From: Gemmatimonas sp.
GTDB lineage: Bacteria > Gemmatimonadota > Gemmatimonadetes > Gemmatimonadales > Gemmatimonadaceae
DNA length: 60,351 nucleotides
Direction: 5' to 3'
NCBI GenBank assembly: GCA_025361705.1
Contig: JANYJW010000063.1
Span: forward strand, 1-60,351
In this document: positions 50,524 to 58,686 of the stretch, piece after piece
Position numbering within the stretch: position 1 is the stretch's first letter
How the letters are laid out: each line of letters opens with the position of its first letter
Notes under the pieces: model-generated
The model's database searches: none
What the model saw: only the letters and a program-made list of their open reading frames with translations
What the model was told of the DNA's origin: nothing
Made by a program: the position numbers and the translations under genes

Positions 50524-53199
50524 ATGATGTCGCGTCTGCCGCGCGCGCTGGTCGCGTGCGCTGTGCTGCTGGGGCTCGCTGGGCCGCGCTCCGCCCTTGG
50601 GCAAGAGCGCGGCGCCGCCGCGTTGGATCACCTGGTGAACGGCCTGCTCGTCACGCCCCGTGTGCTCGTGATTGCCGCGCACCCGGACGACGAGGATACG
50701 CAGCTCATCGCCTGGCTCAGCCGCGGACGCCACGTCGAGACCGCATATCTGTCGCTCACGCGCGGCGATGGCGGCCAGAACCTGATTGGCAACGAGCTGG
50801 GCGAGGCGCTGGGCGCCATCCGCACCGAAGAACTGCTGGCGGCGCGCCGCATCGATGGTGGCCACCAGTACTTCACGCGCGCCTACGACTTCGGTTTTTC
50901 CAAGACCGCAGAAGAGACGTTCAAGCACTGGGACCACGAAGAGGTGTTGCGCGACGTGGTGACGGTGGTGCGTGCGTTTCGGCCCACCGTGATCGTCGCG
51001 ATCTTCTCGGGCACGCCATCTGACGGGCACGGGCACCATCAGGTGTCGGGCATCGTGGCGCGCGAGGCGTACGATGCGTCGGCCGACACCGTGCGATTTC
51101 CCGTGGCCCGGTTCGGCCCGGCATGGGAAGCGCAGAAGTTCTACCGCGGCGCGCGCTTCACGGGCGTGCAGGGCACCCTGTCGTTCAACGTGGGCGAGTT
51201 CAATTCGGTGACGGGGCGCAGCTATACCGAGATGGCGGGCGAAAGCCGCAGCCAGCATCGCTCGCAGGGTTTTGGCGTGCTGCAGCGCCGCGGCGTGGCG
51301 ATGGACGCCGTCGCGCGGCAGGCCTCACGCGCCAATGAAGCCACGCCGCCGGCGAGCGAGCGCTCGCTGTTCGACGGCATCGACACCACCCTGACTCGCC
51401 TTGATGCGAGCCTGTCGCCCGAAGGGAGGCGGCAGATGCAGTTGGCGCGTGCACACGCCGACTCGGCGCGTGCGGTGCTCGATTTTGCACACCCGGGGCG
51501 CATGGTCGCGCATCTTGCGGCGGCGGCCTCGGCCCTCGCTGCCCTGCGCGACGAGACGCCATCGTGCACGCGCCGCGTCGGGGCGCGTGCGGCGCGCCCC
51601 GCACCGTGCACGCTCACGCAGCTCGACGCTGATGCTGCCGTGACCCAGATGCAGGAGCGCGCGGCCGACGCGCTGCTCATGGCTTCTGGCGTGGCCGTCG
51701 AGGCGACGGCCGAGCGGGAACTGCTCGCGTTCGGCGACTCCATGCCAGCCGCCATCACCGTCTACAACCGTGGCACCGTACCCGTGACGGTTCGGGCGGT
51801 GGTGCTCAATGGATATTCGGAACTCCTCAAGGTGCCGGTGGTAATTGCGCCCGACAGCGCGTGGTCCACGCGCCGCATGCTTGTCGGCATCGTCGACACG
51901 CGGCCGTGGTGGCTCGGTGGGCGGCAGGGCGACCTGTATGCCGACCGGCAATCCCCGGCCGACGGGTTGGGGCGCGTGTCGGCCGTCTCGACGGGCCTGA
52001 CCCGCGGTGTGGCGCTGCGCGAAGACGTGCGCCGGGAGACGGAGGCGGGCGTCGAAGTGGAGATCTCCGGTGCCACCGTGGCGGCACCCCCCGCGCCGAT
52101 CGTCTATCGCTTCGCCGACCCGGTGCAAGGTGAGCAGAACCGCCCGGTTGGCGGCGCGCCCGCCGTGTCGCTGTCCTTTGACCGCGGCCTCGAGTGGCTG
52201 CCGGCCGGCAGGCCCATGGACCGACTGCTGCGCCTTACCGTACAGTCGTACTCCACGGCCGCCCGCACCTACACCCTGCGCGTGCTCGCACCCAAGGGCG
52301 TCACCGTGGACTCGATGACGCGCATCGTGGCACTCGAGCCGCTCGAGACGCGCGAGGTGTTCGTGCGCCTGCGCGGCACCTTGGCGGAGGGACGCTACGA
52401 ATTGGGCGTCATCGCCGAGGGGGAGATGGGCCGCTACGCCGAGGGCTTCCGCGCCATCGAGTACGCGCACATCCATCCCATTCGCCTGTACCGGTCATCG
52501 GGCGTCTGGCTGCAGGCGGTCAACGTGGTGGTACCGACGGGATTGCAGGTTGCGTACGTGCAGGGAGTCGGCGACCTCTCGGCGGCCGGCCTGCGCCAGC
52601 TTGGCATTCCGGTGACCGTGCTGACGCCGCAAGAGCTGCCGCTGGTCGACCTCACCCGCTTTACGACGGTCATCATTGGCCCGCGTGCCTATCAGGCCTC
52701 GCCCGAGCTGCGGGCGTACAACCGCCGGTTGCTTGAGTACGTCAAGGACGGCGGCACGATGCTGGTGCAGTACGGCCAGCAGGAAATGGCGCGCGCGGGG
52801 ATGATGCCGTTCCCGGTGTCGTACGCCCGCACGGCGCAGCGTGTCACGCTGGAAGACGCACCCGTGACAGTGAAGGATCCCAAGTCGCGCCTGCTCACGT
52901 GGCCCAACGTGATCAACGCCGGCGATTGGTCCGACTGGGTGCAGGAGCGTTCGCTCTACATGCCGACAGTCATCGACCCGCAGTACGCGATGCCGCTCGA
53001 GATGCATGATCCAGGAGAGCCCGAGAACACGGGGGCCATCCTGATGACGCGCTACGGCGCGGGCACCTACGTGTACACCACGCTGGCGCTCTTCCGCCAG
53101 TTTCCGGCTGGCGTGCCGGGGAGCGCGCGGCTGTTCGTGAACTTGCTCTCGGCCGGGCGTCCGATGGGCGCCAAGGCGCCGCCGCGCGTGCAGCCATGA
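50524..53199 (+). CDS. Secreted LmbE/PIG-L family deacetylase-like protein with C-terminal extension
   Basis: The 891-residue protein has a signal peptide (about 1-26, ending ALGQE), followed by a PIG-L/LmbE domain with the zinc site VIAAHPDDEDTQLIAWL and SGTPSDGHGHHQVSG. These enzymes N-deacetylate GlcNAc-containing compounds. After a helical linker come Ig-like and beta-rich domains (about 400-700) and a C-terminal Rossmann-like, GATase1-type domain (TTVIIGPRAYQASPELRAYNRRLLEYVKDGG in part). Similar multidomain proteins occur in Bacteroidota and Gemmatimonadota. It is the first gene of an operon with the microprotein, symporter and two-component genes, suggesting a link with amino-sugar uptake. 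Confidence 0.9.
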   Translation: MMSRLPRALVACAVLLGLAGPRSALGQERGAAALDHLVNGLLVTPRVLVIAAHPDDEDTQLIAWLSRGRHVETAYLSLTRGDGGQNLIGNELGEALGAIRTEELLAARRIDGGHQYFTRAYDFGFSKTAEETFKHWDHEEVLRDVVTVVRAFRPTVIVAIFSGTPSDGHGHHQVSGIVAREAYDASADTVRFPVARFGPAWEAQKFYRGARFTGVQGTLSFNVGEFNSVTGRSYTEMAGESRSQHRSQGFGVLQRRGVAMDAVARQASRANEATPPASERSLFDGIDTTLTRLDASLSPEGRRQMQLARAHADSARAVLDFAHPGRMVAHLAAAASALAALRDETPSCTRRVGARAARPAPCTLTQLDADAAVTQMQERAADALLMASGVAVEATAERELLAFGDSMPAAITVYNRGTVPVTVRAVVLNGYSELLKVPVVIAPDSAWSTRRMLVGIVDTRPWWLGGRQGDLYADRQSPADGLGRVSAVSTGLTRGVALREDVRRETEAGVEVEISGATVAAPPAPIVYRFADPVQGEQNRPVGGAPAVSLSFDRGLEWLPAGRPMDRLLRLTVQSYSTAARTYTLRVLAPKGVTVDSMTRIVALEPLETREVFVRLRGTLAEGRYELGVIAEGEMGRYAEGFRAIEYAHIHPIRLYRSSGVWLQAVNVVVPTGLQVAYVQGVGDLSAAGLRQLGIPVTVLTPQELPLVDLTRFTTVIIGPRAYQASPELRAYNRRLLEYVKDGGTMLVQYGQQEMARAGMMPFPVSYARTAQRVTLEDAPVTVKDPKSRLLTWPNVINAGDWSDWVQERSLYMPTVIDPQYAMPLEMHDPGEPENTGAILMTRYGAGTYVYTTLALFRQFPAGVPGSARLFVNLLSAGRPMGAKAPPRVQP

Positions 53200-53294
53200 G
53201 CACGCCGTTCCGTCGGGTGCTCGTGCGCGTGCTCGCCGCAGAATTGCTGGCGTGGGCCGTGCTGTTCGCGCTCCAGTCCCGGTACGCGTGGTAG
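53196..53294 (+). CDS. 32-residue single-helix membrane microprotein before the symporter
   Basis: An ATG at 53196, overlapping the LmbE stop by ATGA, opens a 32-codon frame ending at TAG 53292-53294. The product has a basic N-terminus (MSTPFRRVLVRV) followed by one hydrophobic helix (LAAELLAWAVLFALQ) and a short SRYAW tail. The symporter begins two bases later, so the microprotein is wedged into the operon with coupling on the upstream side. Small membrane partners precede several sodium:solute symporters in other bacteria, though usually longer ones. The layout is seen; partnership is inference. Confidence 0.65.
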   Translation: MSTPFRRVLVRVLAAELLAWAVLFALQSRYAW

Positions 53295-53296
53295 CC

Positions 53297-54967
53297 ATGC
53301 ACTGGATCAACTGGGTGATCGTCCTCGGCTATCTCACGTACATCTCGGTGGACGGCATCCGTCGCGCCAAGGGCACGACGAAGCTCGACGGCTACTTTCT
53401 CGGCAACCGCAGCTTGCCCTGGTGGGTGGTGGGCCTCTCGGTGATGGCCACGCAGCTGTCGGCCATCACGATGATTGGCACCACGGGGCAGGGCGCCAAC
53501 GACGGCATGCGCTTCGTGCAGTTCTACTTCGGGTTGCCGGTGGCGCTGGTGATTCTCGGCGTGACGATCGTGCCGTTCCTGCACCGGGCCAAGGTGTACA
53601 CGGCGTACGAGTTTCTCGAGAAGCGCTTCGATGCGCGCACGAGATCGCTCACCAGCCTGCTCTTCCTGCTCTCGCGCGGGTTGTCGTGCGGCACCATCAT
53701 CGCCGCGCCGGCCGTCGTCTTTTCGTCCATCTTCGGTTGGCCGCTCGCCTATTCGGTGGCGCTCATCGGCGTGCCCACGGTGATCTACACGATGATCGGT
53801 GGGGTGCAGGCAGTGGCGTGGACCGATGTCAAGCAGATCGTGCTCGTGCTCACCGCCGTCACGGCGATGATCGTCGTGCTGCTCCTGCGCATTCCCGTGG
53901 GACCGGATGCCGCGTTGCGCATTGCCGGCGCAACGGGACGGCTGGACATCTTCGACTTCAGCTTCACGCTCACCAAGCAATACACGTTCTGGAGCGGAAT
54001 CATCGGCGGCACGTTCCTGATGCTGTCGTATTTCGGCACGGACCAGAGCCAGGTGCAGCGCTACCTCACGGCGAAGACGGTCGACGAGGCGCGCAGCTCG
54101 CACCTGATCAGCGCCTACTGGAAGATCCCGCTGCAGGCGATGATCCTGCTGCTGGGCGTGCTGGTCTTCGTCTTCTACGTCTTCACGCCGCCGCCGCTGT
54201 ACTACAACCCGGTGCAGGCCGAGCGCGTGCGCGCGGCCGACCCGGCCGCGTATGCCACGCTGTCGCAGCGCTACGATGCGGCGCTGACCGTGCGGGCGGA
54301 GGCGGCCCGGGCGCTCGCGCACGCCAGTGACCGCGCGGCCGAGGTGTCTCCCCGTCGTGAGATCCGCATCGGTGACCAGATGGTCGCGCGCGTGCGCGCC
54401 GACGCCATGAAGGCCGCCACAGTGCCGGGCGCCAAGGCTGCGACGGACGTCAACTACATCATCCCGCACTTCGTCCTCACCGAACTTCCCATCGGCCTGA
54501 CGGGCATCTTCATCGCGGCGGTCATTGCCGCGGCGATGTCGGCGGTCGCCGGCGAGCTGGCGTCGCTGTCGAGCACCACGGTCATCGACCTCTACCGGCG
54601 GTGGGTGCGTCCCGAGGCCGACGATGCGCACTACCTGAGGGTGTCGCGGGCCGCCACGGGCGCCTGGGGAGTGTTCGCCTGCGTGGTCGCGGTCTTTGCG
54701 GCGAACCTTGGGTCGCTCATCGAGGTCGTGAACCGCTTCGGGTCGTTCTTCTATGGCTCCATCCTCGGCGTCTTCCTGCTGGCAATGATTCCGCGCACGC
54801 GCGGCAGCGGGGCGTTCTACGGACTGCTCGCCGGCATGGCGGCGGTGGGCGCCGTGAACATCGGCGCGCCGTCGGTCGCATTTCTCTGGTACAACGTCGT
54901 CGGCGCCGTGACAGTGGTCGCGGTGGGCATGCTGTTCGGCCGTGCACCCCGTGAGGTCACGGCGTGA
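53297..54967 (+). CDS. Sodium:solute symporter (SSS family)
   Basis: This 556-residue transporter has about 13 membrane segments and SSS family motifs: YFLGNRSLPWWVVGLSVMATQLSAITMIG (in part), TAYEFLEKRF, YTMIGGVQAVAWTDVKQ, and GTDQSQVQRYLTAKTVDEA. It imports a solute with Na+; relatives carry sugars, sialic acid, proline or carboxylates. An odd feature is a long, mostly hydrophilic, helix-forming insert between two membrane segments (about residues 300-385, rich in Ala, Arg and Glu). The ATG at 53297 follows the microprotein, and the stop overlaps the histidine kinase start. Confidence 0.94.
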   Translation: MHWINWVIVLGYLTYISVDGIRRAKGTTKLDGYFLGNRSLPWWVVGLSVMATQLSAITMIGTTGQGANDGMRFVQFYFGLPVALVILGVTIVPFLHRAKVYTAYEFLEKRFDARTRSLTSLLFLLSRGLSCGTIIAAPAVVFSSIFGWPLAYSVALIGVPTVIYTMIGGVQAVAWTDVKQIVLVLTAVTAMIVVLLLRIPVGPDAALRIAGATGRLDIFDFSFTLTKQYTFWSGIIGGTFLMLSYFGTDQSQVQRYLTAKTVDEARSSHLISAYWKIPLQAMILLLGVLVFVFYVFTPPPLYYNPVQAERVRAADPAAYATLSQRYDAALTVRAEAARALAHASDRAAEVSPRREIRIGDQMVARVRADAMKAATVPGAKAATDVNYIIPHFVLTELPIGLTGIFIAAVIAAAMSAVAGELASLSSTTVIDLYRRWVRPEADDAHYLRVSRAATGAWGVFACVVAVFAANLGSLIEVVNRFGSFFYGSILGVFLLAMIPRTRGSGAFYGLLAGMAAVGAVNIGAPSVAFLWYNVVGAVTVVAVGMLFGRAPREVTA

Positions 54968-55698
54968 TGGCACGCGAGATGGGGCCCGTCGCCACCGGAT
55001 CCACGCCCCGCGAGCAGCGGCTCGCGGCGGCGGGCCGTGTGGCCGCCGGGCTGCTGCACGAGTTTCGCAATGTGCTCGCACCCATTGCGAATCTGGCGTT
55101 CGTCCTCGAGCATCAGGCCGACGATCCCGCCACGGTGCGGGACCTGGCGCGGCGCCTCGGCGAGCTCGCGCAAATGCGTGGTCGTGTGGCGGACCGCCTG
55201 CGCGATTTCATCCGGCAGGATGCTGCGCGGTTTCCCGATGAAGCCGTGGTCGACCTCTCCGCCGTGGCGCGCGAAACGGTGGCGTTGTGCCGCGCGTCGG
55301 CCGCGCCCGGCGTGGTGCTGGAATGCGAGGCCGCCGAACCGCTGCCAGTGCGCGGCGAAGGCGCCGAACTGCGCGTCGCCGCCTGCGAATTGCTCGCGAA
55401 CGCGATCGATGCGGTGTCTCGGGGGGGCCAGGGAGGCACCGTGCACGTCCGCACGCACGCGGCCGGTGGCCACGCCATGCTGGAGGTGCGGGACGACGGC
55501 CCGGGCATTGTCGAGGGGATGGCGGAACGCGCGTTCGACCCTTTCATTTCGACGAAAGCAGGCGCTGATGCCGGACTTGGGTTGTCGGCGGCCTGGGGCA
55601 TCGTACACCGCCATGATGGCGAACTCACGCTCGGCACGCGCGTTGGCAGCGAAACCGTGGCAACGCTCACATTGCCGTTGGCGCCGCGCGACACCTGA
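54964..55698 (+). CDS. Soluble sensor histidine kinase
   Basis: The 244-residue kinase lacks a membrane or sensor domain. The phosphoacceptor His32 sits in GLLHEFRNVLAPIANL (HisKA-like). The ATPase domain has the N box ELLANAIDAV, the G1 box VRDDGPGI and the G2 region AGLGLSAAWGIVHRHDGEL. It begins GTG 54964 or ATG 54967 in overlap with the symporter stop. With the ANTAR regulator 18 bases downstream it makes a small two-component system. Because it follows a transporter gene, it may receive a signal from transport or from cytoplasmic metabolite; no input domain shows which. Confidence 0.92.
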   Translation: MMAREMGPVATGSTPREQRLAAAGRVAAGLLHEFRNVLAPIANLAFVLEHQADDPATVRDLARRLGELAQMRGRVADRLRDFIRQDAARFPDEAVVDLSAVARETVALCRASAAPGVVLECEAAEPLPVRGEGAELRVAACELLANAIDAVSRGGQGGTVHVRTHAAGGHAMLEVRDDGPGIVEGMAERAFDPFISTKAGADAGLGLSAAWGIVHRHDGELTLGTRVGSETVATLTLPLAPRDT

Positions 55699-55716
55699 GT
55701 GCAGGATGGATCCTCA

Positions 55717-56334
55717 ATGAATGCTACCCACGCTCCTGACGCCGTTGCTGCGGCGCGCGTGCTCATCGTCGACGACGAGCGGTCGGCCCGCGAGTCGCTG
55801 CGTGAACTCCTCGCCACGCTCGGGCACGACGTCGTCGACGCGGTGGCCGATGCCGCCTCGGCGGAGGTGCGCGCCAAGGAGCTGCACCCCGATGCCATCC
55901 TGATGGACGTGCACCTGCCAGGGGCCAATGGCATCGAGGCCGCGCAGGCGATCTCGCGCGCCTTGCCGGGAATCGCCATCGTGCTCATCAGCGGCGACGA
56001 CACCATCCAGCTCACCGACGCCGAAGCCGATGCCTCGGGTGCGGTGGCGTTCCTGCCCAAGCCGGTGCCTCCGCGCGTGCTCGACTCGACCATCCGTCTG
56101 GCCGTCGCCCGCACCGGTGCGCTGAGCGTGGCGCGCAAGGAAGCGGCGGACCTCAAGCAGATGCTCGAGGACCGCAAGCTTATCGAGCGCGCCAAGGGCA
56201 TCCTGATGCGCCGCACGGGCTGCTCCGAACCCGAAGCGTACCGCATCCTCCAGCGCTCGTCGCAGGATCGGTCCAAGCGCATGGTCGACATCGCCAAGGC
56301 GGTGCTCGATGCCGAGCCGGGCGCAACGGCGTAA
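55717..56334 (+). CDS. ANTAR-domain response regulator (antiterminator)
   Basis: The 205-residue protein has a receiver domain (RVLIVDDERSARE, phosphoacceptor Asp64 in AILMDVHLPGA, Lys115 in FLPKPVPP), then a coiled coil and a C-terminal ANTAR domain: LEDRKLIERAKGILMRRTGCSEPEAYRILQRSSQDRSKRMVDIA (in part). ANTAR proteins bind RNA hairpin pairs in nascent transcripts and prevent termination. The start ATG 55717 has AGGA ten bases upstream; an in-frame GTG at 55699 is less likely. The upstream kinase is the likely phosphodonor. Target RNAs are not obvious nearby. Confidence 0.93.
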   Translation: MNATHAPDAVAAARVLIVDDERSARESLRELLATLGHDVVDAVADAASAEVRAKELHPDAILMDVHLPGANGIEAAQAISRALPGIAIVLISGDDTIQLTDAEADASGAVAFLPKPVPPRVLDSTIRLAVARTGALSVARKEAADLKQMLEDRKLIERAKGILMRRTGCSEPEAYRILQRSSQDRSKRMVDIAKAVLDAEPGATA

Positions 56335-56364
56335 CCGCCACCGGCATCGCCATGGGCGGCGATG

Positions 56365-57636
56365 TTACGTGCTTGCCTGCTCCCGCTTGCCGTACGACTC
56401 CATGTTCAGCCCGAGCAGGATCGTGAGCAGCACCACCACGGCCGCGGTCATGAACGGCACGCGCTGGCCGAGGTGGTCGTACGCCCAGCCGAAGTAGAGC
56501 GGCCCCACGACACGCGCAATGCCGCCGAACGTCTGCTGCACCCCCATGTAGAGTCCGCGCTCGTGCGAGGCCACGACGCGGCTCAGCAGGCCCGTCACGC
56601 ACGGGAACGTGAACGCCGTGCCGAGCGGAACGAGCGCGACGGCGACGGCAAGGAGGGGGATGTTCGGGGCGAACGGCATGCCGGCAAGTCCGCCCGCGAG
56701 CAGCACCATGCCGAGTCGCGAGAGGCGTGCCTCGCCGAAGCGATCCACCATCGGCCCGAGCACCAGCGCGCGGGTGATCACCGAGATGATGCCGATGTAC
56801 GTGAAGAAGAACCCGATGGTCGCGGCCGTCACGCCGAATCGCCAGTTCAGCAGCAGGGCGAGCGTCGTGCTCATCGCCTGGAACGACCCCATCGTGATGG
56901 CGTAGATCCAGATGAGTCGTGACGACGGTTCGGCGCCGTGCGACATCACACGCCAGATGGCCTGGCCTGAGGTGCGCACCGTCTTGCCGGCGGCCTTCAC
57001 CGCCGCGTGGTCGTGCGATTCGGTGAGAAAGTGGTAGGCAAAGGCCATCGTGATGGTCGACATCAGCGCCGCCGCGAGCCCGGGGCCGCTCTTGCCGAAG
57101 AAGTGCATGGCGCCGCCGCCAATCACGGGACCCAGCGCGACGCCAGCGTTGGTGGCCGCCGAGAGCCAGCCCAGCGCCTTGGCGCGATCTTCGGGCTTGG
57201 TCGAGTCGGCCACGTACGCCTGAATCACGCCCACCGTGCCGCCCCCGGCGCCTTGCACGATGCGGCTCAGGAAGAGCCAGTCGAGCGTGGGCGCATAGGC
57301 GAAGACGAGGTAGGCCATGGCCGATCCGCCGAGGCCGATCATCATCGCGGGGCGGCGACCGAAGCGGTCCGACACGCGTCCCCAATACGGCGCGCTGATC
57401 AACTGGACGATGGCAAACGTCGCCACGAGGAGCGACACCACCGCGCCTTCGCCTCCCATGCCAATCGCGCTCAACACGCGGCTCATCACGCCGGTTTCGT
57501 GCATGTCCTTGGCGTAGAAGGGCATGAGGGGATGCACCATCAGGATCCCCACCATGTCCATGAACGCGGTCACCATGAGCACGACCAGCTTGCCCTTGCC
57601 GCGATCATTCGCGCCTGATGCCATGGGTGCAGTCAT
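56365..57636 (-). CDS. Major facilitator superfamily transporter (drug efflux type)
   Basis: This 423-residue protein has 12 membrane segments and MFS signatures: the loop 2-3 motif GRVSDRFGRRPAMMIG, RIVQGAGGGTVGVIQAYVADSTKPEDRAKALGW (in part), GPVIGGGAMHFFG (motif C in antiporters), and the repeated DRFGEARLSRLG in the second half. Closest types are TetA/MdtG-like efflux proteins. It begins at 57636 (or ATG 57624) three bases after the CopD-like gene's end, on the same strand. Substrate unknown. Confidence 0.92.
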   Translation of the reverse strand: MTAPMASGANDRGKGKLVVLMVTAFMDMVGILMVHPLMPFYAKDMHETGVMSRVLSAIGMGGEGAVVSLLVATFAIVQLISAPYWGRVSDRFGRRPAMMIGLGGSAMAYLVFAYAPTLDWLFLSRIVQGAGGGTVGVIQAYVADSTKPEDRAKALGWLSAATNAGVALGPVIGGGAMHFFGKSGPGLAAALMSTITMAFAYHFLTESHDHAAVKAAGKTVRTSGQAIWRVMSHGAEPSSRLIWIYAITMGSFQAMSTTLALLLNWRFGVTAATIGFFFTYIGIISVITRALVLGPMVDRFGEARLSRLGMVLLAGGLAGMPFAPNIPLLAVAVALVPLGTAFTFPCVTGLLSRVVASHERGLYMGVQQTFGGIARVVGPLYFGWAYDHLGQRVPFMTAAVVVLLTILLGLNMESYGKREQAST

Positions 57637-57639
57637 CGG

Positions 57640-58560
57640 TCAGCCGATCGGCGCGGTGCCGACGAGCACGGCAGTGACCACCAGCACGAGCACCGCCACG
57701 AGGCATTCCGCCATCAGCGTGCGACTCACGGTACGCGGATCCACCGTCCGCGGCTCTCCGGCGCGCAAGCGGCGCGTGGCCAGCTTGGAGTGCCCGGCAC
57801 CATACGCGCCCACCACACCCGCAAGCAGCAGCTTGGCCACGAAGAGCCCGCTGTAGGTCGACGACGCGATCCCTTCGGGTGCGCCCATGCGGAGCCACGC
57901 GGTGGCAAGCCCCGTGGTGAAGACCGTTGCGGCCGCGACCAGCGCCACCGGGTGAAAGGCCGCGATCAACGCCGCGCTGCGCGTGGGCCCTTCGGGCACG
58001 CGCCGCGACGTGACCACCGCCGCCGCGAGGAGCGCCAGCGCACCCACCCATGCACCCGCCGCCGTGCCGTGGACGAAGTCGACGACCATCGACACCGCGC
58101 GCAGCACGGGCGCCGAGCCGGCATGCGCGAGAAAGGGTGCCGCACCTGCCAGCGTCACCACGGCCACGTCAGCCAGCGGATGCCAGGGCCGGGTGCGCGG
58201 GTCGTAGCGCAGCACGATTGCAGCGACGGCGGCTGCTACGCCCTGCACCACCAGCGCGCGGCCCCACGAGGACCGCAACGTGGTGAGTGCGGCCCAGGTC
58301 AGACTGCCGTCCGGGGTTGGCAGCGCTGCGGCCTGCACGATCAACCGCGGGATGGCCACCACGGCAAGAACCGCCGCACTCCACACGGCAACGCGCACGG
58401 CCAAGCCCTGCAGCTGCTCGCGATGCGGGCCATCGGTGTCACTGGGCATGCGCGCCACCACCAGGCGGGCGAACACCCACGCCCCAAGTGTCCCGGTGGC
58501 CGCCGTCAGCGCGATGAACCGGAGCACGATGGCGAACGGGCCGCCAGCGGCATCTATCAT
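57640..58560 (-). CDS. CopD-like copper resistance membrane protein
   Basis: The 306-residue protein has about eight membrane helices, with family-typical segments FIALTAATGTLGAWVFARLVV, SSWGRALVVQGVAAAVAAIVLRYD (in part), AHAGSAPVLRAVSMVVDFVHGTAAGAWVGALALLA (in part), where histidines and methionines may bind copper, and YSGLFVAKLLLAGVVGAYG. CopD proteins take part in copper uptake or transfer across the inner membrane. No CopC partner is adjacent. Start ATG 58560 (MIDAAGGPF) begins just before the first helix. It is divergent from nadB. Confidence 0.85.
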   Translation of the reverse strand: MIDAAGGPFAIVLRFIALTAATGTLGAWVFARLVVARMPSDTDGPHREQLQGLAVRVAVWSAAVLAVVAIPRLIVQAAALPTPDGSLTWAALTTLRSSWGRALVVQGVAAAVAAIVLRYDPRTRPWHPLADVAVVTLAGAAPFLAHAGSAPVLRAVSMVVDFVHGTAAGAWVGALALLAAAVVTSRRVPEGPTRSAALIAAFHPVALVAAATVFTTGLATAWLRMGAPEGIASSTYSGLFVAKLLLAGVVGAYGAGHSKLATRRLRAGEPRTVDPRTVSRTLMAECLVAVLVLVVTAVLVGTAPIG

Positions 58561-58665
58561 CGGCAGGTCGGGGTCAGGTGTGTCGCGCGATGCGGGGGCA
58601 TTCCGGAAGATCGCCTCACAGCAGGTCCCTGCCAACCTCCGGGCGGGCTTCACGGACGCCGCGTC

Positions 58666-58686
58666 GCATGCCAGCATTAGGCATGC
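58666..58686. promoter_or_regulatory. Inverted repeat across the nadB start codon
   Basis: GCATGCC at 58666-58672 and GGCATGC at 58680-58686 form a perfect 7-base dyad with a 7-base spacer; the right arm includes the nadB ATG (58683-58685). It could bind a repressor or form a hairpin hiding the start codon. No usual ribosome site is seen upstream. Confidence 0.4.

Noticed and set aside
52970..55081. 700-codon antisense frame over the symporter and kinase genes
   Set aside because: Compositionally a shadow frame, repetitive in charged residues; the plus strand carries overlapping real genes.
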